A stretch of DNA of 64,000 nt. Origin: Ceratothoa steindachneri. Lineage: Eukaryota > Arthropoda > Malacostraca > Isopoda > Cymothoidae. The notes beneath the pieces are model-generated. The model worked only from the letters and a program-made list of their open reading frames with translations, had not been told where the DNA came from and ran no database searches. Made by a program: the position numbers and the translations under genes. Of this stretch, positions 33,965 to 45,749 are shown piece after piece (position 1 is the first letter of the stretch; each line of letters begins with the position of its first letter). Location of the stretch: contig OZ018318.1 in NCBI GenBank assembly GCA_963969495.1, positions 172,802,040-172,866,039 on the forward strand. The letters run 5' to 3'.

Positions 33965-35995
33965 ATTTTGTCTACACTACCTAGTCCTTTCTACTAGACC
34001 TCAGTTAGTTAGGTCTTTGTTTATATGGTTAAATCTATCTTATAAAACGCCACCTCGTGAAGCTTCGATACTTAAAATCCTCTTTAGAGATAATTTTATA
34101 AAAATGCAATTTCTTATTTAAATCTGGAAGAATCTCAAAGATTGAATCTTGATCAAAAATTGATTTCGATATAAAAAAAATATTGAAAGAAATTTCGAAA
34201 ATCTTTGGGAGTATTTCTTAATTTTCCTTCTAGAAACTGAAATTTAATTATGTGTGGATTTGTGGCGGCAAGTTCTTATGGGCTAGAGGATATATAACAT
34301 GGGAGTGAATGAACGAAGGAAGGTATTTAAGAGTAGTTTATGTAAATATTGTTCTCATCATAACTATGATTATTTCGATTCTTACTTCTCCTACAAGGTC
34401 GTGTTGCCTCTCCTACAAACAGACATGAACGAGCCATGATTACGATGTCTCTGCACATTTTGTCGGCTAATTTACTCCACCATCTTCCATATTCACTGTT
34501 TTAGTCTTTTTCAACAGCTATCATCGTGTTTTGGTTCTTATCCATCTTTCTTCTTATGGTATCCACTATTCATAGGAAAAATATGGTCTCCCATATCCTT
34601 ATTAATTCCGAAATCATTGTAATTTTTATTCCTTTGCCATTATTACTTGATATTAATCATGGATATTCTGAACTTTTAAATTTAATTTCTCAATGATTTT
34701 AAAGGCAAAATCAAAATGTGGCATCTTGATTCCGACCCTTTTAAAAAGACCCTAATAAAATGATAAGGTTAGTACAAATGAAACGACTAAGATAACTGTG
34801 AACTAATTTCATCTGTTATCCATTAATTTTGGTTTATAAAACAAACGTAATCTAGGGACCAACTAATAAGCGATGAAACTTAATCCTGGTAAGCAAACAG
34901 TCTCTAAAGGCCTTGTACAACCGTTTTTTCTGGCTTGATTGCATCAAATTCTTGGCTGGATAATCACATCTTTTCACTACCACTCGAACCTGAGAAGATC
35001 TTTCCCATAGATTCGCACCCAAAACAACTCAGTAATAAAGATATCGTTGTATTTTTAGCAGTTCCATGTATTTTCATTGTTTCTGGAATTTCTGAAGGTC
35101 GTTGATTAAAAATCCTTCTCAATAATTAAGAAAATTTCACTAAAATGGTCATATTAGACAGAACTTTTGCACGCAATTCTTCTCTTTTTTTTACTTCAAA
35201 TGTGAATTTTAGGCTTTAGAAGGATTAGTTTGAAATTCAAACTATTTGCGATGCAATTTAATATAAATTCCAATTCTCTCTAAATTATGCGAAAGGTCTT
35301 CCGAATTTGGTCTTCGTAGCTTTTTCAAACAGTAGTAAAGCATCAACATGCGTTTAATTTCGTCGTCCTTCTAGAAAAAATCAACCTCAAATATATTTAC
35401 CCTTCCCGCTCAGGCAATTTTGGGTCCTATCTTCCCTCACGTTCATCGGCCCGCTAGTAACCCCTATCCATAAGGTCGCCAAGATTACGATGATTTTGTT
35501 CCTTTTTCAGGTTTTCTTCTTCAAAATTACTACATTCACTTCAAAATATTTACAGTTTAACTCCTTTTACTACACCCATCGCTCCTCTTTACATTTTCAG
35601 CCACATTTCTTTCATTGCCTCCAAAACTCATTCGTAGTCGTCTTTTATTCTTTGCTCCCTAAATCGTTGGTATCTTCCCTCCCTTGCTATTGTTCTCAAT
35701 TACCTTTATCACCGAAGAGAATGGGGTCGTGTTTTGAACTGGGGATTATCTAGAAGATTGGGTTAGCCACCGGGACCTTAAAACAGCGGTAAGTTCCCTT
35801 TTAGAAAAGTCCAACTGTATAGCTTTTAGCTCTTTTATCGGAGAGCCCACCACTATACTGGTTATTTTGTTTAATAGATAAATATTACTAGAAAAATGGA
35901 GTATTCGTTTTCTATTTATTAATTTTCTTAATTATTCCATTCCATCTATTCATTTTTATTACCAATTCTCCCTTCGGAAACTTACTGACAGAGCT
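33965..35995. other. No gene identified
   Basis: About 2 kb of AT-rich sequence without recognisable coding, RNA or transposon features. The plus ORF at 35490-35753 is hydrophobic and low-complexity and is probably fortuitous. Confidence 0.4.
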
Positions 35996-35999
35996 AAGC

Positions 36000-36545
36000 T
36001 ACTTGAGCATCCAGCAGGATTGAACAAACTTCGAAAAGCTGATCAGATCAGATCAGATGAAGGTGTCTGGTATAGCTTTTTATACAGGCTACTCAGGCTC
36101 TCCCAACACTTGTTTTCTTCCCTTCCAAAGACAGTATATGAGTTCCTTATATTTTCAGCTTTCTCACTTCCTGTAAATAATAACACTTCACTTAGTTGCA
36201 CATCCTGTATTTCAAACTGTCTTTATCTCTGTCAACACATTGAACTCCGTAAAATGTTCCAAAGTTTCTACTTCTCCTCCTGTCTTACATAGTTGACACA
36301 TCACATCTTCTCCCAAGTACCTATTTCTCCATCCAAGTTTCAATGTGTTGCTCTTTGCCCTATACATTAAAATAGATTTATAGGTATTATCATAAAAACT
36401 TTCTTCTTTTATATCTAATTTATGCTGCTTATATGTACTTAAAAGAATTTTTCCTTCTAGCTCTTGCAACCAGATTGTTTTATCATATTTATATGCTCTT
36501 CTATCAATTTCATTTTTAGTCAATAATTTTATCTGATCGATATTG
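36000..36545 (-). pseudogene. Non-LTR RT C-terminal region (3' half of a split element)
   Basis: The minus frame 36523-36212 reads TKNEIDRRAYKYDKTIWLQE, then YRAKSNTLKLGWRNRYLGED and VMCQLCKTGGEVETLEHF. This is the C-terminal Cys/His block (CxxC...HF) found after the RT thumb in many non-LTR elements. A frame upstream reads NITNIDQIKLL. It is the continuation of the RT thumb at 39727-40110, separated from it by the 3.2-kb insertion 36550-39726. The 3' end is near 36000. Confidence 0.7.
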
Positions 36546-36953
36546 GTTATATTAAGTGTGCAAAAATGAGAAAGAGAAGGAATCCCCCCACCCCTGACTT
36601 CCCCAGTTTGTCGTTGGCCGCTCGAAATTCGTCTGCCCTATATACTGCAAAAATTAGAACAATGGAAAGACTATTAAGTGGTCATCGCGACTTCACGTTA
36701 TAGAACCTTATCGCGACCCAAGGCAATTAAGGAAGTCTGTTGACGTTGAATCTCTCTCCTTGTCTAGATAATTCCGACTATATATTCGACAGTTTAGAAT
36801 TTACAGGCAGATTGTGTCTGAAGTCACCGTCCAGTAAGGTAGGCGTAACGTCTTCGTTGGTTTAGAGGGAATCGACTACATTCTCGTCCAGAGAATAATT
36901 GAGTGGTTGTCGAAGAGCAAAGGAAAAGCTAGTCGCCACTCAGTGTTATTCGT
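36546..36953. other. Single-copy leader of the inserted sequence
   Basis: About 400 bases between the split RT element and the first 693-bp unit. It is GC-richer than the flanks and I recognise no coding content. It is not a copy of the repeat unit, so the insertion has a unique part plus an array. It may be one end of a transposon. Confidence 0.45.
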
Positions 36954-39726
36954 GGAAATAGGCGCGCTTCAACCCTTCTCACCACGTCTTCAAATTTTAA
37001 GGATCGGAAAAGCCCTCCCCGAAGCATCCTCCGTTTGCCTCTTAAGGATCTGAGCGCCCTCCCCCCCCACTTCAGTCCACCGAAATTGGATTGAGTGTCC
37101 CGTGAGACGCCCACAAGTTCAAGGTCGAATTTACCTACCTGGTCCTACTTGCCGCACATCAAGGTAAATGTGATTTAACCTGCGCTTCGTCACGCTCCTC
37201 CCACCTTTACCGCGTCGAACCTCAAGGGTCCCCTTTGCTCTAGAATTTAATACTTGTAAAATCATTACTTAATTAATTATCCCTCGGTTCAAACTTAATT
37301 GATAGTGTTAATCATCTTAACAGTGTACCGTCAATATTTAATTTCATTGGCATTTAACTTGCCCTATATGTATATGTAATCTTTAGTTCTATTAAAGTAT
37401 ATTCTTGTAGCCGTGTTTGAATATGCCTTGGCCCAGCGACTGTGTATTTAGAGCACTCTTAGAAGTCCCAAGGTGGAGCCTTAATTTAGGTCGGCAAGTA
37501 GGCCTGTGTGCGTATAATGGCTCACACCCTGTCATACCACGATATTAAGTTTATTCATATAATTTTTCATTACTTTTATTCATCTGATATATCTAGGGCT
37601 GTTTCACATCTCCTCCATTATGTAATAAGCAATCTATTTTCACTCACGGAAATAGGCGCGCTTCAACCCTTCTCACTACGTTTTCGAATTTTAAGGATCG
37701 GAAAAGCCCTCCCCGAAGCATCCTCCGTTTGCCTCTTAAGGATCTGAGCGCCCTTCCCCCCACTTCAGCCTACCAAAATTGGATTGAGTGTCCCGTGAGA
37801 CGCCCACAAGTTCAAGGTCGAATTTACCTACCTGGTCCTACTTGCCGCACATCAAGGTAAATGTGATTTAACCCGCGCTTCGTCACGCTCCTCCCACCTT
37901 TACCGCGTCGAACCTCAAGGGTCCCCTTTGCTCTAGAATTTAATAATTGTAAAATCATTACTTAATTAATTATCCCTCGGTTCAAACTTAATTGATAGTG
38001 TTAATCATCTTAACAGTGTACCGTCAATATTTAATTTCATTGGCATTTAACTTGCCCTATATGTATATGTAATCTTTAGTTCTATTAAAGTATATTCTTG
38101 TAGCCGTGTTTGAATATCCCTTGGCCCAGCGACTGTGTATTTAAAGCACTCTTAGAAGTCCCAAGGTGGAGCCTTAATTTAGGTCGGCAAGTAGGCCTGT
38201 GTGCGTATAATGGCTCACACCCTGTCATACCACGATATTAAGTTTATTCATATAATTTTTCATTACTTTTATTCATCTGATATATCTAGGGCTGTTTCAC
38301 ATCTCCTCCATTATGTAATAAGCAATCTATTTTCACTCACGGAAATAGGCGCGCTTCAACCCTTCTCACTACGTTTTCGAATTTTAAGGATCGGAAAAGC
38401 CCTCCCCGAAGCATCCTCCGTTTGCCTCTTAAGGATCTGAGCGCCCTTCCCCCCACTTCAGCCTACCGAAATTGGATTGAGTGTCCCGTGAGACGCCCAC
38501 AAGTTCAAGGTCGAATTTACCTACCTGGTCCTACTTGCCGCACATCAAGGTAAATGTGATTTAACCCGCGCTTCGTCACGCTCCTCCCACCTTTACCGCG
38601 TCGAACCTCAAGGGTCCCCTTTGCTCTAGAATTTAATAATTGTAAAATCATTACTTAATTAATTATCCCTCGGTTCAAACTTAATTGATAGTGTTAATCA
38701 TCTTAACAGTGTACCGTCAATATTTAATTTCATTGGCATTTAACTTGCCCTATATGTATATGTAATCTTTAGTTCTATTAAAGTATATTCTTGTAGCCGT
38801 GTTTGAATATCCCTTGGCCCAGCGACTGTGTATTTAAAGCACTCTTAGAAGTCCCAAGGTGGAGCCTTAATTTAGGTCGGCAAGTAGGCCTGTGTGCGTA
38901 TAATGGCTCACACCCTGTCATACCACGATATTAAGTTTATTCATATAATTTTTCATTACTTTTATTCATCTGATATATCTAGGGCTGTTTCACATCTCCT
39001 CCATTATGTAATAAGCAATCTATTTTCACTCACGGAAATAGGCGCGCTTTAACCCTTCTCACCACGTCTTCGAATTTTAAGGATCGGAAAAGCCCTCCCC
39101 GAAGCATCCTCCGTTTGCCTCTTAAGGATCTGAGCGCCCTCCCCCCCACTTCAGTCCACCGAAATTGGATTGAGTGTCCCGTGAGACGCCCACAAGTTCA
39201 AGGTCGAATTTACCTACCTGGTCCTACTTGCCGCACATCAAGGTAAATGTGATTTAACCCACGCTTCGTCACGCTCCTCCCACCTTTACCGCGTCGAACC
39301 TCAAGGGTCCCCTTTGCTCTAGAATTTAATACTTGTAAAATCATTACTTAATTAATTATCCCTCGGTTCAAACTTAATTGATAGTGTTAATCATCTTAAC
39401 AGTGTACCGTCAATATTTAATTTCATTGGCATTTAACTTGCCCTATATGTATATGTAATCTTTAGTTCTATTAAAGTATATTCTTGTAGCCGTGTTTGAA
39501 TATCCATTGGCCCAGCGACTGTGTATTTAAAGCACTCTTAGAAGTCCCAAGGTGGAGCCTTAATTTAGGTCGGCAAGTAGGCCTGTGTGCGTATAATGGC
39601 TCACACCCTGTCATACCACGATATTAAGTTTATTCATATAATTTTTCATTACTTTTATTCATCTGATATATCTAGGGCTGTTTCACATCTCCTCCATTAT
39701 GTAATAAGCAATCTATTTTCACTCAC
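36954..39726. repeat. Four-copy 693-bp tandem repeat
   Basis: Units start with GGAAATAGGCGCGCTT at 36954, 37648, 38341 and 39034 (spacing 694, 693, 693), and the last ends at 39726. The two middle units are nearly identical (an ORF at 37508-37747 recurs unchanged at 38201-38440). The outer units differ by scattered substitutions (for example TTCAACC or TTTAACC, CACCACGTCTTC or CACTACGTTTTC). Within a unit, a GC-rich half precedes an AT-rich half containing ATTAAAGTATATTCTTGTAG. The short ORF is unlikely to be coding. This could be a satellite seed, or internal repeats of a non-autonomous transposon. Confidence 0.93.
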
Positions 39727-40115
39727 CATAATATAGTCTAAAAAATTAAATTTTTGTTTTATATCTCTTATAGACATTGTAGTTGCACCTATCTCTCCAT
39801 TTATGTGAGGCATAACATAGAACATAAAAAATTCTCTTAAAACTGAGTTTTCTATTCTTTGTAGTATATCCATTTCCCGCTGATTTTATGTGGCCAGTAA
39901 TGATCCTGCCAACACACAAGGCAGAACCACCGACTTTCAAAAAGTTTTTCCAATTAATAATTTATTACAGGACCTAGATATGACTGAACAAGTCATATTT
40001 GCCATATTTCTTCATTATTTAATTTTCTCCTTCTTATGCTCTTTAAAACAATCTACTTGATCGTTTATAGTTATCCCCAGATATTTTATGCTTTCCACAA
40101 CCTAGAATAAAAAAT
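39727..40115 (-). pseudogene. Non-LTR RT thumb (5' half of the split element)
   Basis: On the minus strand, frames read VESIKYLGITINDQVDCFKE near 40090, NMANMTCSVISRSCNKLLIG, KTF then KSVVLPCVLAGSLL, MDILQRIENSVLREFF and GEIGATTMSIRDIKQKFNFL, ending exactly at the array. This is the IKYLGI...LxYG...LQ region downstream of the RT palm. Its natural continuation is at 36545. Confidence 0.75.
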
Positions 40116-40119
40116 ATAA

Positions 40120-40985
40120 ATTCTTCTTATGTAATTATTGCCTGATGGCAATTAAAATAATAATTAATTAGAATATTTTCATAAAAATATTTGATTATTT
40201 TTGGTAAAATGCGCAACAAATCTTGCGATAAAAGACTAAAAAGATACTTTAATTCCAATGTAAAAAAGGTATTCGTGTCGCGCAGAACGTGTAGGGAAGA
40301 TATCGTAGATATCTGCCTAAAAATGGATAAAAGCCATGATATTATGATATCTTGCTTCAAAATGCATTATATGGCATTAAATTTACAGTGAATTGAAAGG
40401 GATTCTACGATATCAAGAATGAAGGAGAATATTTCGCTAGTTATTGTCTGATTTCACAAAAAGCAGAATCAATATGGCAGGAAACGACTTATGACTGAGA
40501 GAGAATACTGCCTTTTCGCAAGAAAAAAAGAGAAGAATGAAGAAAATTCATTGCGATTGCAGCGAAGTGAACTTAAGTTTATGCCCTAACAAAATGCTTG
40601 CTCTCCTCATCTCCCTCTTCTCCCTCCCATAGGGCTGTTTAAGGACACGTTCATGTCCCATCGCTCTTGGAGATTCACTTTCCCATAGAACCTCTTATCA
40701 TAACCTTTTGCGTACAGTAACGGATAATAAAGATTCTCCTTTCCAGATTACACCGATGAATGTGACATAAAGGGCAGCACGGAATGTCAAATGCAACAAT
40801 TTGCTCTCTATCACTGAGAGCAGAAAAGAAAAGTGATAAGAAGATTCAAATGATTCGAGCTGGAATGAGAATCGTCATCGTCCACTGGAGAAATTTGAGA
40901 TTAATTTAATGAAAACTAAAGATACGGAGAATAGATACTCACCGTGGTTTGATATCTACAGTAAATAGAAAAGCTGAACACTATT
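40120..40985. other. No gene identified
   Basis: No recognisable feature. Short ORFs on both strands at 40127-40391 overlap each other and have no motif. Confidence 0.35.
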
Positions 40986-40989
40986 CAGG

Positions 40990-42003
40990 TGATTATATAT
41001 AGAGTCGTTTGGAGGAATTTCCATATTATCTTCCAGTGATCAAATAATCAAATTAGTCCCTTGCATCAACAATCAATTTAGTTTGTAGGATGCAAAGGTG
41101 GAGCAGGTTATTTGTTAATGATTCAGAGAGTTCGATTTGGGTAATGTAGTTTAATGAATCACGAGCTGTAGAAGGTTGTTTTGAGTGCTGTGCGAGAATG
41201 GGAATGAACCCTGCATAGCTTTAGGTAAGGAATGATTTTCTGAACGAAAAGATTGAAGAAAGTAGGATAGAGTGCAGATCTATGCTGCACTTCGTAGTGT
41301 ATGTTGAGCATTCATAATAGCTTGAGCTGGTGTTTTACTTGTGTTTGTCTGCTTGAGAAAAAAGTAGCAGGCCATTTTGTATAGAATTTGACGATTTGGG
41401 TTAATAATTTTATTGGGCACCCTGTCTCTTGCTTTGTTTATATTGTTGCAATTACTTTGCAGAACAGGGGAAGGTTTTGTTTATATCTTTGTTGTATGAG
41501 TTGGTGGATGTTGTAGTTCACAGTAGTTTTTGATTCCTGTGTGCCGAATCTATGTTGAGAGCAGTCGAGTGGTATGCTTGAGTTATTTTCATTAGTGCTA
41601 TAACTTTTAATATTTGGTAGGTGGTGCAGTGTAGCGAAATCGGTCAGTATTATGCAAAGTTGGTGAGTGGTTTGTTGTGTTTGAGGAGATATATAGTGTA
41701 AGCAGAATTTTAAACATTTGGAATAAGATTATGAGCGATAAAACCTATATGTTATCAGGTCCAGAGGAGTAGGAAACATTTGCCTGCCCTATGTTTTTGT
41801 TGTGAATTGCAGGTCAAATGAATGTGAGAATTGTTGTTTGTTTGTGTTTCAGTTTGACAGCCCACTGCGAAATGTGGTTGGTGGCAGTATGATGTTAATA
41901 AGAGATATTTGTATGATGATTGGAAGGTGGTCGACAGGTAAAGCAGTATCTGGTTGGCTAGTGTTGAGGTGTCTAAATCAGGCGCGCAAACGGTGATGTC
42001 CAA
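40990..42003 (-). pseudogene. Highly decayed Jockey-group RT, parts out of order
   Basis: The minus strand from about 41690 gives LLKHNKPLTNFA followed by PISL (compare KPNKPPTNPASYRPISL), then SQHRFGTQESKTTVNYNIHQ, IKLLTQIVKFYTKWPATFF and FIPILAQHSKQPSTA (after YADD). The fragment 42003-41755, which starts ITVCAPDLDTSTLANQILLY, resembles the segment just after YADD, yet it lies upstream of the RT start. Either two copies abut or the element is rearranged. Many stops and frameshifts are present. It is similar in type to the element at 13170-15405. Confidence 0.55.
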
Positions 42004-42009
42004 GAAGAT

Positions 42010-43745
42010 ATTTTGGTGGTAATTTTAGAATGGTTGGCATGTAATGATAGAAAAGAGGTTGAGAGGAATAGGATGTTTAAGTGTTATGCAATGATGTTGG
42101 ATCTTGAGCCTCTACCTAGGGATCCTAACTAGCCAGTTTTGTGGATATTGCAATTGCTCACAACGAGTTAGTACTTTGTTAAGTTCGAAGGAGGTCGAAC
42201 GCAGGTACGTAGTTATGTGGACAGGGTGGGACTGGATGTATGAGCTGATTGGTTAAAATAAAGATTCTTCACTTGATGAGAGATTGAATGATTTAGATTT
42301 CACTTTTCACTGGAGGATGAGATACCTTTTGATTTATTTGAAAACTGGTTGGTTCTCTGATACTTGACTAGACTTCAACCTCGATATTTTTTTCTGTCTC
42401 ACCTGATGCTCAGGGCAAAGAGTGTGACAGTGAGAACACTTCCTTGCGGAACGCCTTTTCTTGCCCATTTTTGGTGCGGAGAAGGCCTTTTTAACCCGTA
42501 CACCGAATCGACGATCTTGCAAAAAAATTTAGAAATAAAAATTGAAAGGTTCCTTTATCCCCCATCTTATAGAGGTTCTACATGATATCAGAGAGTCAAA
42601 ACTCCGCCACGGAAAGGGGGGTGGTCCGAGATGGCTCTCCGGTTATATTGGAGAACAGGTTGGGTCTCCTCAGAGGAACTTGTCACTAATTCTTTTGACT
42701 CGCTTCCCCATTTCGAAAAGAGTGCTAGTCTCGTTTCGTGAAGATACGTACACCCGCCAGAAAGACCGGCGGATGTGCTTCGAGACATACCGGAAGCTAG
42801 CCCTAGCTCGACGAATTTCACCGACGGTGAGATATTTTGGGTGGCGCTTATTTGGAATGTAGGTATATCGTTATGTTTGTGAGCCGTATCACACTTGGTC
42901 GACCACCAAGGAAGAAGACGGCGTGCAAAATGACCATACGTTCTAGCAATAGTAATTAGGCTCACTGCGATGAGGTTGCCGGAGAAGACTCAACGGCTTC
43001 ATCCACAAACCTGAACTCCTCGAATGCGACTGAGAAATCCGTAATTTGCTGAAATAAGGACCATCGTGCTCGCTTGATCGGCAGTGGCAGAGAAAATGAT
43101 AGTTAAATGGAATAATGGTCACTATCATAGAGGTCATCGACCACCTTCTACCAAAATTCAAGCTGTGCATCCAGTAGGCACAGTGACAGACTGTAGAAGG
43201 AAAAGGTATTAGTTATCGGGTAATAGTGAGTAAACTTATCCATATTTAGGACATTTATTTCCCGCTGGTCGATTAGGTTGGCACTGACCTCGCGCCTGTG
43301 ATTGATCGTCTAGTTCCCTCAGATCAAGTATCTACCTTTCAAATTCCAGATCCGGAGAAAGGGCCGTGGCAACCGTGCCACGACGTGGCCGAAATCCCCC
43401 ACAGCAAACCCGGATGACGGCGAATTGTACGTGGGAATTTCAGCATACCTACTACTCTCCAAATGCCAGATGTAAATCCTGCCCGGCTCTTACCCCTTGG
43501 TGGTCCGGAGTCCACGGCAAATCCATTTAATGAATATACCATGCGGTCTTCGAAGAAAAACCCTCAACGGAATCGCCCAAGTTGTTGGTTGATATTGGCC
43601 TGGTCGCTTTGCTGAACCGGCAGTGGACCAGTTCGAAGCCTCTGTGGAAGAAAAGGAATCGTGTTCTCTTTGATTAACTCTTCCTTTCCTTTTCTTTTTT
43701 TAGAGAGGATGGCGGGAAATGAATCTGCCATTGTTTTCAATAAAA
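42010..43745. other. Unassigned, partly GC-richer sequence
   Basis: The first 500 bases are AT-rich and empty. The 42550-43680 segment is GC-richer with overlapping ORFs on both strands (42542-42862 plus, 42588-42965 minus, 43339-43542 minus). None shows a domain I recognise, and I cannot tell which strand, if any, is coding. It may be a decayed retroelement. Confidence 0.3.
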
Positions 43746-43749
43746 TATG

Positions 43750-43872
<123 letters not shown>

Positions 43873-44519
43873 CAAGAGCGAGTGATGATAACCACCACAG
43901 GGCTTGAGCCATATTTAATTACTGTCTTTCAAAAACCGTTTGACAACAACGAAAGAAGCAGAGACCTTGTTTTGCAGACTATATAACCATACATTACAAG
44001 AGAAAGAGAAGTTGATGAAAATATGCAATGAGACAAGAAACAGGATTTATTTTTATGGGAAAAGAAGGTCTGATTAAAACCTACGCCGCCTTCTAGATTC
44101 AATTATGAGCTCTAGCAGGAATAGTGCGCAGGTTACTATTGAACAAAGATGGACGGATGGAAACACCAAGATTGATTAAACCACCAAAAATGGACAGCTG
44201 AAATTCATTGGCAAGACATATCAAAACTTAGATCCGGAAGGGTGGTTATATTTACTCATAGGAAGAAAGCTTTGGATATTAATTCTTATTTCATTCATTT
44301 GCGAGGACTCTCTATATCAATAGATGCTTAAGATTTTAAATGTTGCTCACTGTCCCAAGGTGGACAAGCAAACACGTGTACATCTCCTCAGCGTGAGATC
44401 CTAATATTAAGCTCTAGGAACATAACCAATTTAGGGTTTGTTCTCCATATTAAGGTCACTCCCACCTTGCATCCAAATGTAGATTAGTCTTCATTACCAT
44501 CATCATTTCACTGACATTT

Positions 44520-45480
44520 CCCTTCCACTGCTGGGAGAAGCTCTTTCTCGTCTTTCTAAATTTTGTCCATCATATACAATTTGTTTCCAATTTTTAGCAT
44601 AGTTTTAAACAATATCTTTCCATCTTGGCTTTGTTCTTCTTTCAGGACGTCTCCACTTAACAAGTGGAGTAAGAAAGGTAATTTTTTTTATGGACCATCT
44701 ATTATCTTGGAATCTTGCCCTATGCCCTATCCAGCTCGATTTCAGGTTTCTTATACATTCCACCTATGCCCATAAATTTGGACTGTTTAACTATCCAAGC
44801 GGTTGATTTTCTGTCACGCCAAGTTATCCTCAAATCATGCGGCCATGAGTCCTTTGTGTTTTCTAAAGTTTTAATGCGTGTTTTGCTCAGGTTCCCAGAG
44901 TCTGTTACATACATAGTTCATTGTTGCTTACTTTTCTTTTTAGCCATCCTGCAATGATTTTGTGTTGGACTTCTTGATCTTTTAACGTTGTCATCATAAT
45001 ATGTTGACCCAAATATATATATTTGTCTACCATTTTAATTTGCTTATTGTTAATTATAATTTTCTTCTGCTATTTTGGTATTTGTGATTTATGTTATCTA
45101 TTTTGACTGAAAATCGCCATGGCTGTTTTCCTCCCTGATATTTCTACTGAATAAAAATATCAAGTATAGAAAGACATTGCACTCCAAAGTGTGCTCAATG
45201 AAACTGGTAAGTTAATGTAAGAGCTGAATCGATAAGAAACCTTTTGGGAAGCCATTTTGTTCTCTTGTTTGTTTGTCATATAGTTGTTCTTTCAGTCTCT
45301 CGGTAATGACACTTTTAAAGAGCTTATAGAAACAATAGAGAAGGCCGATGGTCCTCTATTTTTAAGGTTTAAAAGTTTTTGTCTGGAAGGATAATTATGG
45401 CATTGGCCCAGTTCTACGGAATCTTGCCTAATGGAGCCATTGAGTTAAGAGGCTAGCTACTTTATCTAAAATGTAATCAG
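44520..45480 (-). pseudogene. RTE-like RT relic (3' part, internal deletion)
   Basis: Minus strand. Near 45420 frames read WANAIIILPDKNF, EDHRPSLLFL (compare YRPISLL), then EAERTTI and QTNKRTKWLPKRFL (compare the REQAGF block). After a gap the C-terminal part reads LRITWRDRKSTAWIVKQSKF near 44850, the strongly conserved WRDRKSxxWI signature of the RTE-type RT C-terminus. KIPR, GKxRxPGR-type and QQWKGNV pieces down to 44525 complete it. The catalytic palm (YADD) is missing. Numerous stops are present. Confidence 0.65.
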
Positions 45481-45509
45481 CATCTTTCAGTCATTCCGAC
45501 TTGATCTTT

Positions 45510-45747
45510 AGTCGCGTGCGACTCTACATCTCACTATGTTGGTCGGTCGGTCACCGTTGTCCTTTTTTTTTTGCTAATTACATTGTAACTATTCGACCGA
45601 TTCTAAGGAAAATTAAAACTCTTATGTTATTTTACATTCCCTTTCGAATGGAATAATTGCCAAGGTCGTCTCAAGGTTAATCAGGGAATTATTGAAAGTT
45701 TTCAAGGTCGTAACGTCATAAATCAGAATATGTGAAAGCACGCGACT
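45510..45747. mobile_element. 238-bp MITE with AGTCGCGTGC terminal repeats
   Basis: Left end AGTCGCGTGCG at 45510-45520, right end GCACGCGACT at 45738-45747. Internally it has GGTCGGTCGGTC and one unit with GGCAATTAT / AAGGTCGTCTC words. Read on the minus strand it is homologous to 51983-52580. It has no ORF. It is probably a non-autonomous DNA transposon; the target-site duplication is unclear. Confidence 0.7.
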
Positions 45748-45749
45748 TT

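Noticed and set aside
37508..38440. Repeated 79-residue ORF as a conserved gene
   Set aside because: It recurs only because the 693-bp unit is tandemly repeated. It ends in GC-rich repeat sequence and has no domain.
42542..42965. Overlapping plus and minus ORFs as a real gene
   Set aside because: Both strands are open without motifs, and the choice of strand cannot be supported.
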